DNA of 42,669 bases, from the NCBI GenBank assembly GCA_030539055.1, contig JAUNSV010000004.1:1-42669 (forward strand), given 5' to 3'. The notes beneath the pieces were generated by a model. That model saw nothing but the letters and a program-made list of their open reading frames with translations. It had not been told where the DNA came from and did not search any database. How positions within the stretch are numbered: position 1 is the stretch's first letter; each line of letters opens with the position of its first letter. Below are positions 16,500-25,311 of the stretch, piece after piece. Origin of the DNA: Eubacteriales bacterium. GTDB lineage: Bacteria; Bacillota; Clostridia; Lachnospirales; Lachnospiraceae. The translations under genes and the position numbers were made by a program.

Positions 16500-17507
16500 C
16501 TATTTCGATGAATTCCGCACTTTCTGTTTTGCTTCTTTTTCAAGCGATTTAATACTATCCAGATACGCTTCTTCCACTGGTGCAATCGTAGCCTCTTGAT
16601 ACTTTCTATATTCTTCCGTAGCTTTCGCAACAGCTTGCTTATGGCTCACCTTGCCAGCCCTCGCAAGTAATTTTCGATTCCCAGAAGCTAAAATAGAATC
16701 CAACTGTTCCACATAATCATTCATATACATAGGCTTATGCTCAATCGCATTGATTTCAGCCAAATCAAAATAACCGGAAACAAGGTTATTCAGAACTTTC
16801 AGTTCTTCTTCTGAAAGATAATTTTTTGCTATGCTAATATCCTTTAATGCCGGCAACTCCCCGGCGAATGATGTAAGTCCCATGAACGGTTTCTCTGCAT
16901 CTGCTCTTTCATAGATAACTTCTGCTGCTGTATGCCCATGTGCTGCAAAATGCAATTTATTCTGAACAATTTGAAAAAACAATCTGCTGTCTTCACTTTG
17001 GGGATTGTAATCCACGCTGGTAGCGTACAAATCAAGCACCTGACGATAAAGAACCTTTTCTGAAGAACGAATATCCCTGATTCGGTCAAGCAATTCTTTC
17101 CAATAACTGCCTCCACCGTTGCCTTTCAGACGCTCATCATCCATGGTAAAGCCTTTAATCATGTATTCCTTTAATCTCTCTGTTGCCCATTTTCTGAACT
17201 GTGTGCCACGAACCGATTTAACTCTATATCCCACAGAGATAATTACATCTAAATTATAAAAATTTGTTGGCTTAGTAGAAAAATCGGAATTTCCGATTTT
17301 TCTTACAGAATCGGACTCGAGCAATTCTCCCTCAGAAAAAATATGCAAAATATGCTCGTTTATTGTCGACCGAGATTTCCCAAATAGTTCGGCCATTTGG
17401 TCAATAGTTAGCCAAACAGTTTCCTCTTCCATGCGCACATCAATATGCGTCAGTCCATCATCTGTTTGATAAATAATCACTTCGCCTTTGTTATCTATTG
17501 AATCCAT
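16500..17507 (-). CDS. RhuM-family protein, intact copy
   Basis: 335 residues, full length. N-terminal DNA-binding-like region VWLTIDQMAELFGKSRSTINEHI, then FYNLDVIISVGYRVKSVRGTQFRKWATERLKEYMIKGF, and a C-terminal part with FAAHGHTAAEVIYERADAEKPFMGL and a Lys/Glu-rich helical tail. The family was named from a Salmonella pathogenicity island and is frequent in or near restriction loci; no activity is established. The gene has an AGGAGG site and lies 27 bases after the GIY-YIG gene, so it appears to be the last cistron of the restriction operon. A truncated paralogue lies at 8185-8583. Confidence 0.85.
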   Translation of the reverse strand: MDSIDNKGEVIIYQTDDGLTHIDVRMEEETVWLTIDQMAELFGKSRSTINEHILHIFSEGELLESDSVRKIGNSDFSTKPTNFYNLDVIISVGYRVKSVRGTQFRKWATERLKEYMIKGFTMDDERLKGNGGGSYWKELLDRIRDIRSSEKVLYRQVLDLYATSVDYNPQSEDSRLFFQIVQNKLHFAAHGHTAAEVIYERADAEKPFMGLTSFAGELPALKDISIAKNYLSEEELKVLNNLVSGYFDLAEINAIEHKPMYMNDYVEQLDSILASGNRKLLARAGKVSHKQAVAKATEEYRKYQEATIAPVEEAYLDSIKSLEKEAKQKVRNSSK

Positions 17508-17548
17508 TACTACCTCCTGTTGTGGTTAAGAAAACTAATTAGCTTCCA
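17412..17548. repeat. direct repeat, copy 2 (rhuM start plus upstream gene tail)
   Basis: Partner of 8488-8623; see that entry. This copy joins the stop of the GIY-YIG gene to the start of the intact rhuM. Confidence 0.75.
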
Positions 17549-18614
17549 GATATTCTTCCATCTCATGTGTTACTTTTGTTCTTCCCTGCACACTTTTCAA
17601 TCCATGTTCCCTCAGTTCTTTCAGCGGATATCTTGATGAATCGAACTTATCAATCAACTTTAGCTTTATGTATTCAATGTTTGGACTCTTTTTAAGGTCT
17701 GCATAGAACTTTACGTCCTCATTAGATCTATTTCCTTTGAGGTTTGCACCTGTCACTTCACACTTATACATAATTGCGTGGCAATCGCCTGACACATATA
17801 CATACACTGTATCACCTATGGTAATATTCGTTTGTGATTGGCTCCATTCAATTTCATCAAGTTCATTAAATGCTCCAATTATGTCATATTTTTCAGGGTT
17901 ACAAGGAATAATCCATGTATCTTCAACTCTTCTGTTAAGCGCACGTCCTTCTACTTCCGCACGAATATCATTAAGCCATCTACCATCATATTTGAAGTAT
18001 CTTGGGCCAGCTACTCCTCGCTTACTGCCTGTCAACATAGTTGCAAGGGAAGAAAGAGACCATGTTTCGCCATTATACTCCACATTTTTATCATCAATAA
18101 CGACACATTCTTTACCAGTATTATCATTTCCTCTATTTGTGTAAATCAAATGTGCGCCTACAGGTATTTTGCATTTCGAAAAGGTAAACGGAGACATTCT
18201 TTCCTTGTGTTCTTCTTCAATTTCTTCGGCAATTTCTTCCTCAATTTGTTGTTCTTCACTTGGCGTAACCAACGTAAGTCTATCAGTTCTACCGCTTATT
18301 TCAGCAATGGCTTCTAATATTCCATAAGCGTCTTCTTTTGTCATTGCATAGAATTCTCGGACTCGTTTCTTTCCACAAACATTATCAATTGCTCTAAGGG
18401 TAGGATTGATACGGTCAATCATATCATGCAGCTTTAAGTCAGATAATCGATTTTCCACCTCATATGTTGCATACACCCTGAAAGCAAATGGAGTGCATTC
18501 GCTACGGTTCAATTGCTTTAGTCTCTTATCCACATCATCAGCATAGCCAATCTTTACATATTCATCAAACGATGGATTTGTAAGAATATATATTACTCCT
18601 GCTTTATCGCCCAT
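17535..18614 (-). CDS. GIY-YIG (T5orf172/Mug113-like) + RAMA/DUF4357-like + EVE-like protein, candidate modification-dependent nuclease
   Basis: 359 residues with three recognisable parts. Residues 6-107 form a GIY-YIG nuclease fold of the Mug113/T5orf172 type: GVIYILTNP, YVKIGYADDVDKRLKQLN with the catalytic Arg, then EVENRLSDLKLHDMI and REFYAM. An acidic linker (119-139) follows. Residues 144-217 resemble the RAMA/DUF4357 domain (IPVGAHLIYTN, VEYNGETWSLSSLATMLTG, RYFKYDGRWLNDI), associated with restriction and modified DNA. Residues 233-356 resemble an EVE/PUA-like domain (TWIIPCNPEKYDIIGAF, ITIGDTVYVYVSG, IMYKCEVTGANL), a fold that reads modified bases. A nuclease joined to two such domains suggests type IV-like restriction of modified phage DNA; this is inference. 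It lies 38 bases after hsdR. Confidence 0.7.
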   Translation of the reverse strand: MGDKAGVIYILTNPSFDEYVKIGYADDVDKRLKQLNRSECTPFAFRVYATYEVENRLSDLKLHDMIDRINPTLRAIDNVCGKKRVREFYAMTKEDAYGILEAIAEISGRTDRLTLVTPSEEQQIEEEIAEEIEEEHKERMSPFTFSKCKIPVGAHLIYTNRGNDNTGKECVVIDDKNVEYNGETWSLSSLATMLTGSKRGVAGPRYFKYDGRWLNDIRAEVEGRALNRRVEDTWIIPCNPEKYDIIGAFNELDEIEWSQSQTNITIGDTVYVYVSGDCHAIMYKCEVTGANLKGNRSNEDVKFYADLKKSPNIEYIKLKLIDKFDSSRYPLKELREHGLKSVQGRTKVTHEMEEYLEAN

Positions 18615-18652
18615 ATAAGCTTATCTCCTATCTCACTGTTTTTTCACTATCG

Positions 18653-21600
18653 TTACTTATCTTCACTTCCATAAGGTGTCTTTTCTTCCGCTACCATTGA
18701 AAGAGTAGGTTTTACATCATCATATCGGACAATCTTTTTCTTCAATTTCTGATAAAGCACCTCTCCAATTGTTGACATTACCTGTTTCATCATCTCTGGA
18801 TCTGAGAACATCTTTACAAAGAAATCATCGTTTTGTTCATATCTGCTTGCCGCCATCTCCGGAAAATCTTTTTCAAACAGCAACATGAACGTTTTGAAAT
18901 CATTATTCTTTGCATAACTCTTCCATTTTTCCTGTGTTGCATAATCATTCTCAATCTGTAGCAACACCTTATCCATCTCTGTAAAGTTTGTTCCATACTT
19001 CTCATTAATCTTGTCAATGATAATTGTCAACGGATCTTTCTTTTTTTCTTTTCTGCCAGACTCTCCGGTAATAGGTCTGAACCCTTCATCGGTAGGATTT
19101 AACTCAATACCACCTTCAAAATCTTTTTCCAGTCGGTAGTATTCAAGCAGAACTTTGTCATCTATATCGATGTTTACTCCTTGTCCTTTTGGCAGCTGCA
19201 TATAAAGGCACTTCGCATAAACACTGAATTTATGAATATCCTTATCAAACAGTCTACACACCTGTGTTACGAACGCATAAATTCTATTAAAACGAGCAAG
19301 TGTAGACTTGAATAAATCTTTCCGCTCATCCTGGAGTGCATCAAAACGATCAAGCGCAGCCCGTATCGGGCTCTGCAGCTTTCCTAAATCTCCTTCTTTC
19401 TGATTTTTACTGGAGAAGAACATATCCGCAAACTTTGTGATTTCCGTTTCCTGATACACATGAAATTCATCGAGAGTATTCTTCAAATCATAGACCACAT
19501 TTGGATTTGTTTCTTGTTCCAATACGGTCTCTTCATAATATGGCTCAAAAGATTTTTGAATATCTTCTGCTGAATTAACAAAATCAAGGACAAAGGTATC
19601 CTGCTTACCACGCATAGTACGATTTAATCTGGAGAGGGTCTGTACTGCCTTAACTCCAGATAATTTTTTATCTACGAACATTGTATGTAGCAATGGCTCA
19701 TCAAAGCCGGTCTGATACTTCTCTGCAACAATCAACATACCAAATTCATCTGTGTGGAATGCTTCCGGCAATGCCTTTTCCTTAATAGTCTCTCCAGCTT
19801 TATTCTTGTTCATCTTTTCTTCGGTATAGGTCTTTCCACCATCTTCAATCTCTCCCGAAAAAGCAACAAGCACATCAAGGTCTGAATATCCTTTCGTTGC
19901 TATCTGTCTCTTAAATTCCTGTAAATATCTTACTGCATGTAAACGAGAAGGGGTAACAATCATTGCTTTCGCCTTGCCGCCAATTTTATGTTTTGTTACA
20001 TTCATGAACTGTTCCAGCATAACTGTTGTTTTCTGTGAAATGTTATGCGGATGCAGGGTTTCAAAATTACGAATCGCATTCACACCGGCAACTGTATCAA
20101 GTTCTGGGTCATCAGGAATTGACTTGACGATTTTGTAGTACATCTTATAGGTCATGTAGTTTTTCAAAACATCAAGAATAAAGCCTTCCTCAATCGCCTG
20201 ACGCATGGAATACACATGGAATGGGTGGTACTTGCCATCTTTATCCCGATTGCCAAACATATTCAAAGTCTTATCTTTTGGCGTAGCAGTAAAAGCAAAA
20301 AAGGACATATTCTCATAAAAGCCTTGGGATGCCAATTCATCAAGCAATTTGTCCTCATCATCTTTGCGTTTGGACTCATCTTCATATTCCATATCAGCAT
20401 ATTCTTCCAGAATTTTCTCTGTATCAGCTAATGCTCGTTTTAACTTCTTAGCCGCATCACCTGTTTGAGAAGAATGTGCCTCATCAATAATGATCGCAAA
20501 TCTCTTATTGCCAGAGTTCACTTCTTTATAGATAACTGGGAACTTCTGCAATGTGGTTATGATAATGGGAACACCATCGTTAATTGCATCTTTCAACTGT
20601 TGTGCGTTCTTATCTATCTTTTTGACAACGCCTTCTACATGGTCGAACTGATACACTGTGTTCTGAAGTTGACTGTCCAGAACCCTGCGGTCAGTAACAA
20701 TGATAACAGATTGAAATATCTTCTCATCATTGTCATCATGTAGCCCAGATAATCTGTATGCTAACCATGCAATAGAATTGGACTTTCCAGAACCAGCACT
20801 ATGTTGAACCAGATAATTCTTACCAGCTCCATTGTCCTTAACATCCATCAATATCTTTGTAACAACATCAAGCTGATGGAAGCGTGGGAATATCATGCGT
20901 TCAGACTTGACTTCACCAGTTTTCTCGTCCTTTTCCACTTGCAAGTGCAGATACTTATGAACGATTTCAAGCAGCCTTTCCTTGCAGAGTACAGACTTCC
21001 ATAAGTAATCCGTATCGTATCCATCCTCATTGATAGGATTTCCCTGTCCACCCACATTTCCTGCACCATTGCTTCCCTGATTGAATGGCAGGAAATAGGT
21101 TCTGTCTCCTTCCAACTTTGTAGTCATATATACACGAGACAAATCAACCGCAAAATGTACCAATACACGCTCTTTAAATGCGAATATAGCGTCTTTTCCA
21201 GCTCTATCAAACTTATACTGCTGAATTGCATTTGCTGTGTTCTGACCGGTAAATTGACACTTTAACTCCATAGAAACAACTGGAATACCATTGATAAATA
21301 ATACAATGTCAATGCTGTTCTCATTGGTCAAGGAGTAATGAAGCTGTCTTGTGCAGTGAAGAACATTTGCTTCATACTGGGCAACTGTAGTAGGATTAAT
21401 ACCAGTTTCCGGCTTCCAAAATACTGCTTTGAACTTAATACCTCTGTCAGTAAAACCCTGACGAAGCACACGAAGCAAGCCTATCATTTTCACTTCTCTA
21501 CAGAAGCGATCAATGATAGTCTTTTCACTGTCAGTGCCATATATCTTCACATAGCGTTCCCATGCTTTAGGCTGGCTCTCCTTGATAAATGACAGGAAGG

Positions 21601-21727
21601 TTTCCGTATCCAGTGCCAGCTTTCTATCGAATTTCTGAGGATTGCCTTTTGTATAACCGCCCTGGTTAATCAGATATTCTTCAATATCCTGCTCAAAGCG
21701 TTTCTCTTTCACATCAAAATCTGACAT
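18653..21727 (-). CDS. hsdR: type I restriction enzyme, R subunit (nuclease and translocase)
   Basis: 1,024 residues from the ATG at 21725-21727, which overlaps the preceding stop as TAATG with GGAGGTG upstream. The N-terminal PD-(D/E)xK nuclease has IDIVLFINGIPVVSMELK (Asp140, Glu154, Lys156). The SF2 motor follows: Walker A HSAGSGKS (309-316), VIIVTDRRVLDSQL, IIIDEAHSSQTGD, FFAFTATPKDKTLNMFG, and later YQTGFDEPLLHTMFVDK and QTLSRLNRTMRGK. The C-terminal helical part binds the methylase core. The subunit translocates DNA using ATP and cuts it when the HsdS target is unmethylated. It is co-operonic with hsdM and hsdS and looks intact. Confidence 0.95.
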   Translation of the reverse strand: MSDFDVKEKRFEQDIEEYLINQGGYTKGNPQKFDRKLALDTETFLSFIKESQPKAWERYVKIYGTDSEKTIIDRFCREVKMIGLLRVLRQGFTDRGIKFKAVFWKPETGINPTTVAQYEANVLHCTRQLHYSLTNENSIDIVLFINGIPVVSMELKCQFTGQNTANAIQQYKFDRAGKDAIFAFKERVLVHFAVDLSRVYMTTKLEGDRTYFLPFNQGSNGAGNVGGQGNPINEDGYDTDYLWKSVLCKERLLEIVHKYLHLQVEKDEKTGEVKSERMIFPRFHQLDVVTKILMDVKDNGAGKNYLVQHSAGSGKSNSIAWLAYRLSGLHDDNDEKIFQSVIIVTDRRVLDSQLQNTVYQFDHVEGVVKKIDKNAQQLKDAINDGVPIIITTLQKFPVIYKEVNSGNKRFAIIIDEAHSSQTGDAAKKLKRALADTEKILEEYADMEYEDESKRKDDEDKLLDELASQGFYENMSFFAFTATPKDKTLNMFGNRDKDGKYHPFHVYSMRQAIEEGFILDVLKNYMTYKMYYKIVKSIPDDPELDTVAGVNAIRNFETLHPHNISQKTTVMLEQFMNVTKHKIGGKAKAMIVTPSRLHAVRYLQEFKRQIATKGYSDLDVLVAFSGEIEDGGKTYTEEKMNKNKAGETIKEKALPEAFHTDEFGMLIVAEKYQTGFDEPLLHTMFVDKKLSGVKAVQTLSRLNRTMRGKQDTFVLDFVNSAEDIQKSFEPYYEETVLEQETNPNVVYDLKNTLDEFHVYQETEITKFADMFFSSKNQKEGDLGKLQSPIRAALDRFDALQDERKDLFKSTLARFNRIYAFVTQVCRLFDKDIHKFSVYAKCLYMQLPKGQGVNIDIDDKVLLEYYRLEKDFEGGIELNPTDEGFRPITGESGRKEKKKDPLTIIIDKINEKYGTNFTEMDKVLLQIENDYATQEKWKSYAKNNDFKTFMLLFEKDFPEMAASRYEQNDDFFVKMFSDPEMMKQVMSTIGEVLYQKLKKKIVRYDDVKPTLSMVAEEKTPYGSEDK

Positions 21728-21926
21728 TAGCAATTCACCTCCATAAGTATTTTTCGTAATTCTCCGTAATAACAGTCTTTAGGTTCAGGGAATTCTGTAA
21801 TGATAAATCCATACTTTGCATAAAAGTGGTGTAGTCTTTCCTTATGGTCAGCATCTACAAAAGACAGATTTCCATCTTCTCAATATTAACTTGTGGGCTT
21901 GCGGCTTGAAAAAGAACATCACTCAT
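21727..21926 (-). pseudogene. internally deleted GNAT acetyltransferase-like cistron between hsdS and hsdR
   Basis: An ATG (21924-21926) overlaps the hsdS stop as ATGA and starts MSDVLFQAASPQVNIEKM, then stops. In another frame a C-terminal fragment begins near 21879, with NLSFVDADHKERLHHFYAKY and then GF, the typical last part of a GNAT acetyltransferase fold, and ends at the TAA that overlaps the hsdR start. Only about 65 of an expected 150 or so codons remain, so an internal deletion with frame change has occurred. The translational overlaps at both ends show a full gene once sat here as an accessory cistron of the restriction operon. Confidence 0.65.
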
Positions 21927-23215
21927 ACCTCTTTCTTTCCAGTAACAACTTCATAAATAAGAGATTTTTTATAGTTCTGAAGCTTGTCTATAACAGATTG
22001 TTTTTTTATTATTGAAGCATCTATTTTGCTACATTTCTTTTCAAGATAATCGACAACTCTGTTCTGCTCATTTTCCGTCGGTAGGGGTATTTGAATTTCT
22101 TTTAAATCAGATTGAAATAGATGTGGAACACCCATTCCGCCTTTAATTCTATCAATTAGCTTTTGAAACATATTTGTCATAAAATAGTAATACAAGAATT
22201 TACCTGACAACAAATCAATCGAAGTAACAACTGCAATTGAGCCATTAACTGTTGAACTATATGGTAATTCAGTTACAATTGCACACTTACCAATACCTGC
22301 ACCATCTTTAACCAATAATACATCATCGATACTAAGCTTGATTTCTGGAGATTCATCATATCTATTTTGATTGATAAAATTTAAATTTTCAAAGGTGAGT
22401 TTATTGTTGACAATATTAAACGCAGAAAGCAATGGAAATCCTTTTTCCGTATATTCGTCAGCCTTTAATCCCTTCCACCCCAATCTTGCTCTTATATATG
22501 TGCAATATTTCAATTTTACTATTTTCCAGTCACTTGGTATCTTACCAATCCATTCAATACCGCTATCCTTCATTTCAACATCCGGATTCAATCCCTTTGT
22601 AACAGCTTCTGTGATAACCGATAACTTATATGCATTCAGCTTTTCAATGACTGCCTGCTGTTTCTCAATAATCGCATCAATCTTGGCACATTTTCTATCA
22701 AGATATTCTGCAATACGATGTTGGACAGATGTAGGTGGAACAGGCAACATAACTGTATTCAATTTTGACATCTGAATACGCATTCTTATTTCCATAATTC
22801 CGTTGCCATATCCATGCAATTTTTCTTGCAACTCTTTAGTCTGAAATAAGTAGTTGTAATACCTAATTGAATCCTCTTCATTTCTTCTATGGAGCATATA
22901 ATATACTGGACTGACACAGCCAAAGTATTTCGACAATGCGACAGAGCCAATAAAAACATTCATGCTATTCATGACAATGTCATCGGGATATGCAAGTTTA
23001 TAAGCCGTCAAATCATCCTTCGATTTATTTCCGACCTCTCCCTTTTCCGTATATGGAATAACCCCTCTATCATTTGTTAACGAAAGGATAAAATCAGTTT
23101 TTTCTGGATTATTACTTTCATTTCTATCTTCAAGTACAGCTTTAAGTCTTTTTACACTCCATGTAGAAGGTATCGTATTAATCCAATCTATACCTGTATC
23201 CATTACATCCATCAT
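21923..23215 (-). CDS. hsdS: type I restriction-modification specificity subunit
   Basis: 430 residues with the two-fold layout of HsdS. Target-recognition domain 1 begins TGIDWINTIPSTWSVKRL, followed by a conserved coiled-coil spacer (VQHRIAEYLDRKCAKIDAII). Domain 2 begins SGIEWIGKIPSDWKIVKL with a second spacer (QNRVVDYLEKKCSKIDASI). The two domains read the two halves of a bipartite DNA target. The start overlaps the hsdM stop by four bases (ATGA), so translation is coupled. The nearly repeated domain starts and spacers are where such genes recombine to change specificity, but no silent hsdS copy is in this window. The target sequence cannot be predicted here. Confidence 0.94.
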   Translation of the reverse strand: MMDVMDTGIDWINTIPSTWSVKRLKAVLEDRNESNNPEKTDFILSLTNDRGVIPYTEKGEVGNKSKDDLTAYKLAYPDDIVMNSMNVFIGSVALSKYFGCVSPVYYMLHRRNEEDSIRYYNYLFQTKELQEKLHGYGNGIMEIRMRIQMSKLNTVMLPVPPTSVQHRIAEYLDRKCAKIDAIIEKQQAVIEKLNAYKLSVITEAVTKGLNPDVEMKDSGIEWIGKIPSDWKIVKLKYCTYIRARLGWKGLKADEYTEKGFPLLSAFNIVNNKLTFENLNFINQNRYDESPEIKLSIDDVLLVKDGAGIGKCAIVTELPYSSTVNGSIAVVTSIDLLSGKFLYYYFMTNMFQKLIDRIKGGMGVPHLFQSDLKEIQIPLPTENEQNRVVDYLEKKCSKIDASIIKKQSVIDKLQNYKKSLIYEVVTGKKEV

Positions 23216-24942
23216 AAATCGAACACCTCCTCCAGACTGCCTGCGAGTTCGGTTTCCAAATTCATAATTTCCGCCATAATCTCCTGTGAAGGCTGTGGTG
23301 CCTGGTATTTGTAGAAATATCTTGTAAACGGAATTTCATAACCCACTTTGGATTTCTTTTCATCAATCCATGCGTCAGGTGCAAAGGGAAGCACCTCTCG
23401 TTTGAAGTATTCCTTGATATCTTCAGTCAGCGGAACATTCTCCGTATCTCGAAGCGATGCATCCAGCTGTAGTTTACCCTTCTTTAAGAGTGGCTTTCCA
23501 GCTTCATCGCATAATGGTCTTTCCACTGTAATCTTGGTATATCCAAAGTCAGCATTATCATAAATTTGGCTAATATCATTTGCCACAAAATCACCATAAA
23601 TCTGTGTGACTTCCGCAATCGCACTCTCCGGAATATCATTTCTCTTATTACCAAGTGTCTTGCGACGTTTCTCATACAGTTCATTGGCATTGATTAACTG
23701 AACCTTGCCTTCACGCTTTGTACCAGCCTTTTTGTTGGACAGTACCCAGATGTAGGTGGCAATACCAGTGTTATAGAAAATATCATTAGGAAGGGCAATG
23801 ATCGCTTCCAAAAGGTCATTTTCCAGAATATACTTTCTGATATCTGATGGTCCGCTTCCTGCATCTCCGGTAAAAAGTGGAGAACCATTGTGAATGATTG
23901 CAATACGGCTTCCACCATCTTTTGGCTCTTTCATTTTATCAATAGCTGTCATAAGGAACAGCATCTGTCCATCAGAAGCTGCTGGAAGTCCTGCACCGAA
24001 TCTGCCTGCAAAGCCTTTCTTTGCTTCTGCTTCTACTTTTGTTTTTTCATTTTTCCATTCACGACCGAACGGAGGATTGGAAAGGATATAATCAAATGTC
24101 TGACCCTCGAACTGGTCATCAGACAGTGTGTTTCCATCTTTAATAAACTCGGCATTGTTGCCCTTTATAAGCATATCGGCCTTACAGATGGCAAATGTCT
24201 GGTCATTCAGTTCCTGTCCAAATGCCATCAACTCTGTAGCTTTGTTCAGCTCATGCAGATATTCTTCTGCAACGGATAGCATACCGCCAGTACCACAGGC
24301 AGGGTCATAGATTGTTTTTGCAACATTGTTACCGGAAAGAATATCGCTGTCATCGTAAAACAAAATATTTACCATTAGGCGAATAACTTCTCTTGGTGTA
24401 TAATGCTGTCCTGCATCTTCGTTATGTGACTCTGAAAATCTACGAATAATCTCTTCAAAAATATAACCCATTTCCAGATTAGAGATTACATCTGGGTGGA
24501 GGTTCGCTCTAGATGATGTAAATTCTTTGATTACGATATAAAGAATGCCTTTATTTGCCATAGTCGTGATATGACCATCAAACTTAAATTTCTCAATAAT
24601 GTCCTGCACATTATCAGAGAAACCATTCAAATAATCACGAAAATTCTCTTCGATGTTGTCTGGGTCATCAAGCATTCTTTCAAATGTGTACTTGCTTGTG
24701 TTATAAAATGCGTGTCCTGACGCCTTACAAAGAAGAACATCTTTCATTGGAAGTTGTTTTACTTCCTCATATTTTTTCAGCACATCATCTTTCGTATCAG
24801 ACAGTATGCAGTCAAATCTTCTCATAACAGTAAGAGGGAGAATAACCTCGCCATATTCATGTGGCTTATACACACCGGTCAATTTATCGGCAATCGCCCA
24901 TATAAGGGCAGCCTTTTCGCTTATATTTGAACTTAAACTCAT
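23212..24942 (-). CDS. hsdM: type I restriction-modification DNA N6-adenine methyltransferase
   Basis: 576 residues. The N-terminal helical domain (SEKAALIWAIADKLTGVYKP) leads to the methylase core: HYTPREVIRLMVNIL, SAM-binding motif I TIYDPACGTGGMLSVAEEY (about 211-228), and catalytic motif IV SNPPFG (about 288-293). It methylates adenine in the target defined by HsdS, both protecting the host and forming the M2S core that HsdR joins. The start overlaps the stop of the small HTH regulator (ATGA), and the gene leads the hsdM-hsdS-hsdR order. It appears intact. Confidence 0.96.
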   Translation of the reverse strand: MSLSSNISEKAALIWAIADKLTGVYKPHEYGEVILPLTVMRRFDCILSDTKDDVLKKYEEVKQLPMKDVLLCKASGHAFYNTSKYTFERMLDDPDNIEENFRDYLNGFSDNVQDIIEKFKFDGHITTMANKGILYIVIKEFTSSRANLHPDVISNLEMGYIFEEIIRRFSESHNEDAGQHYTPREVIRLMVNILFYDDSDILSGNNVAKTIYDPACGTGGMLSVAEEYLHELNKATELMAFGQELNDQTFAICKADMLIKGNNAEFIKDGNTLSDDQFEGQTFDYILSNPPFGREWKNEKTKVEAEAKKGFAGRFGAGLPAASDGQMLFLMTAIDKMKEPKDGGSRIAIIHNGSPLFTGDAGSGPSDIRKYILENDLLEAIIALPNDIFYNTGIATYIWVLSNKKAGTKREGKVQLINANELYEKRRKTLGNKRNDIPESAIAEVTQIYGDFVANDISQIYDNADFGYTKITVERPLCDEAGKPLLKKGKLQLDASLRDTENVPLTEDIKEYFKREVLPFAPDAWIDEKKSKVGYEIPFTRYFYKYQAPQPSQEIMAEIMNLETELAGSLEEVFDL

Positions 24943-25163
24943 TTTGAGTTCCCTCCATCTTCTGTTTTGTTTAATTCCATAATGTCATCCATCGTACAAT
25001 TCAGCACATTACAAATCTTTGCAAGTGTCTCTACTCGGACATCTTCATTTCTTCCAAGTTTCGCCATAGCATTCGTTGTAATTTTTGCCTTTTCGCAAAG
25101 TTGTGTTTTGTTGATTTTCTTATCAATCATTAATTTCCATAATTTGTCATAGCAGACAGCCAT
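24939..25163 (-). CDS. small Cro/C1-type HTH regulator, first gene of the restriction operon
   Basis: 74 residues, a single XRE helix-turn-helix: KLWKLMIDKKINKTQLCEKA, ITTNAMAKLGRNEDVRVETL, AKICNVLNCTMDDIMEL. The size matches controller (C) proteins of restriction systems and the small XRE proteins seen in other operons. An AGGAGG site precedes the ATG, and its stop overlaps the hsdM start. Paired palindromes over the -35 region of the operon promoter (25237-25261) are the likely binding sites, so autoregulation of the whole operon is inferred. Confidence 0.85.
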   Translation of the reverse strand: MAVCYDKLWKLMIDKKINKTQLCEKAKITTNAMAKLGRNEDVRVETLAKICNVLNCTMDDIMELNKTEDGGNSK

Positions 25164-25211
25164 ATTTTCTGCCTCCTTCTTTTTGGCAACGGCATTGTTA
25201 ACGTTTCTTTC

Positions 25212-25262
25212 ATTATACCTCTATGCGAAATATTTATCAAGATAATCTTGAAATTTTCAAGA
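25212..25262 (-). promoter_or_regulatory. restriction operon promoter with tandem operator palindromes
   Basis: Minus strand TTGATA (25235-25240), 17 bases, TATAAT (25212-25217). Two overlapping perfect palindromes cover and extend upstream of the -35 box: TCAAGAT-A-ATCTTGA at 25237-25251 and CTTGAAA-T-TTTCAAG at 25247-25261. Together they give three TCAAGA half-sites in alternating orientation, as in controller-protein operators. Confidence 0.75.
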
Positions 25263-25275
25263 CCTATGTTTTTGA

Positions 25276-25302
25276 AAAATGAGCCAGCATTTCTGCCAGC
25301 TC
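25276..25302 (-). terminator. terminator downstream of the TnpV relic
   Basis: Minus strand stem GAGCTGGCA with TGCTGGCTC (two G-U pairs), GAAA loop, then ATTTTTC. It separates the relic from the restriction promoter that starts directly after it. Confidence 0.6.
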
Positions 25303-25311
25303 ATCTATTTG

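Noticed and set aside
17737-18317. 135- and 159-codon plus-strand ORFs
   Set aside because: Antisense shadows of the GIY-YIG/RAMA/EVE gene.
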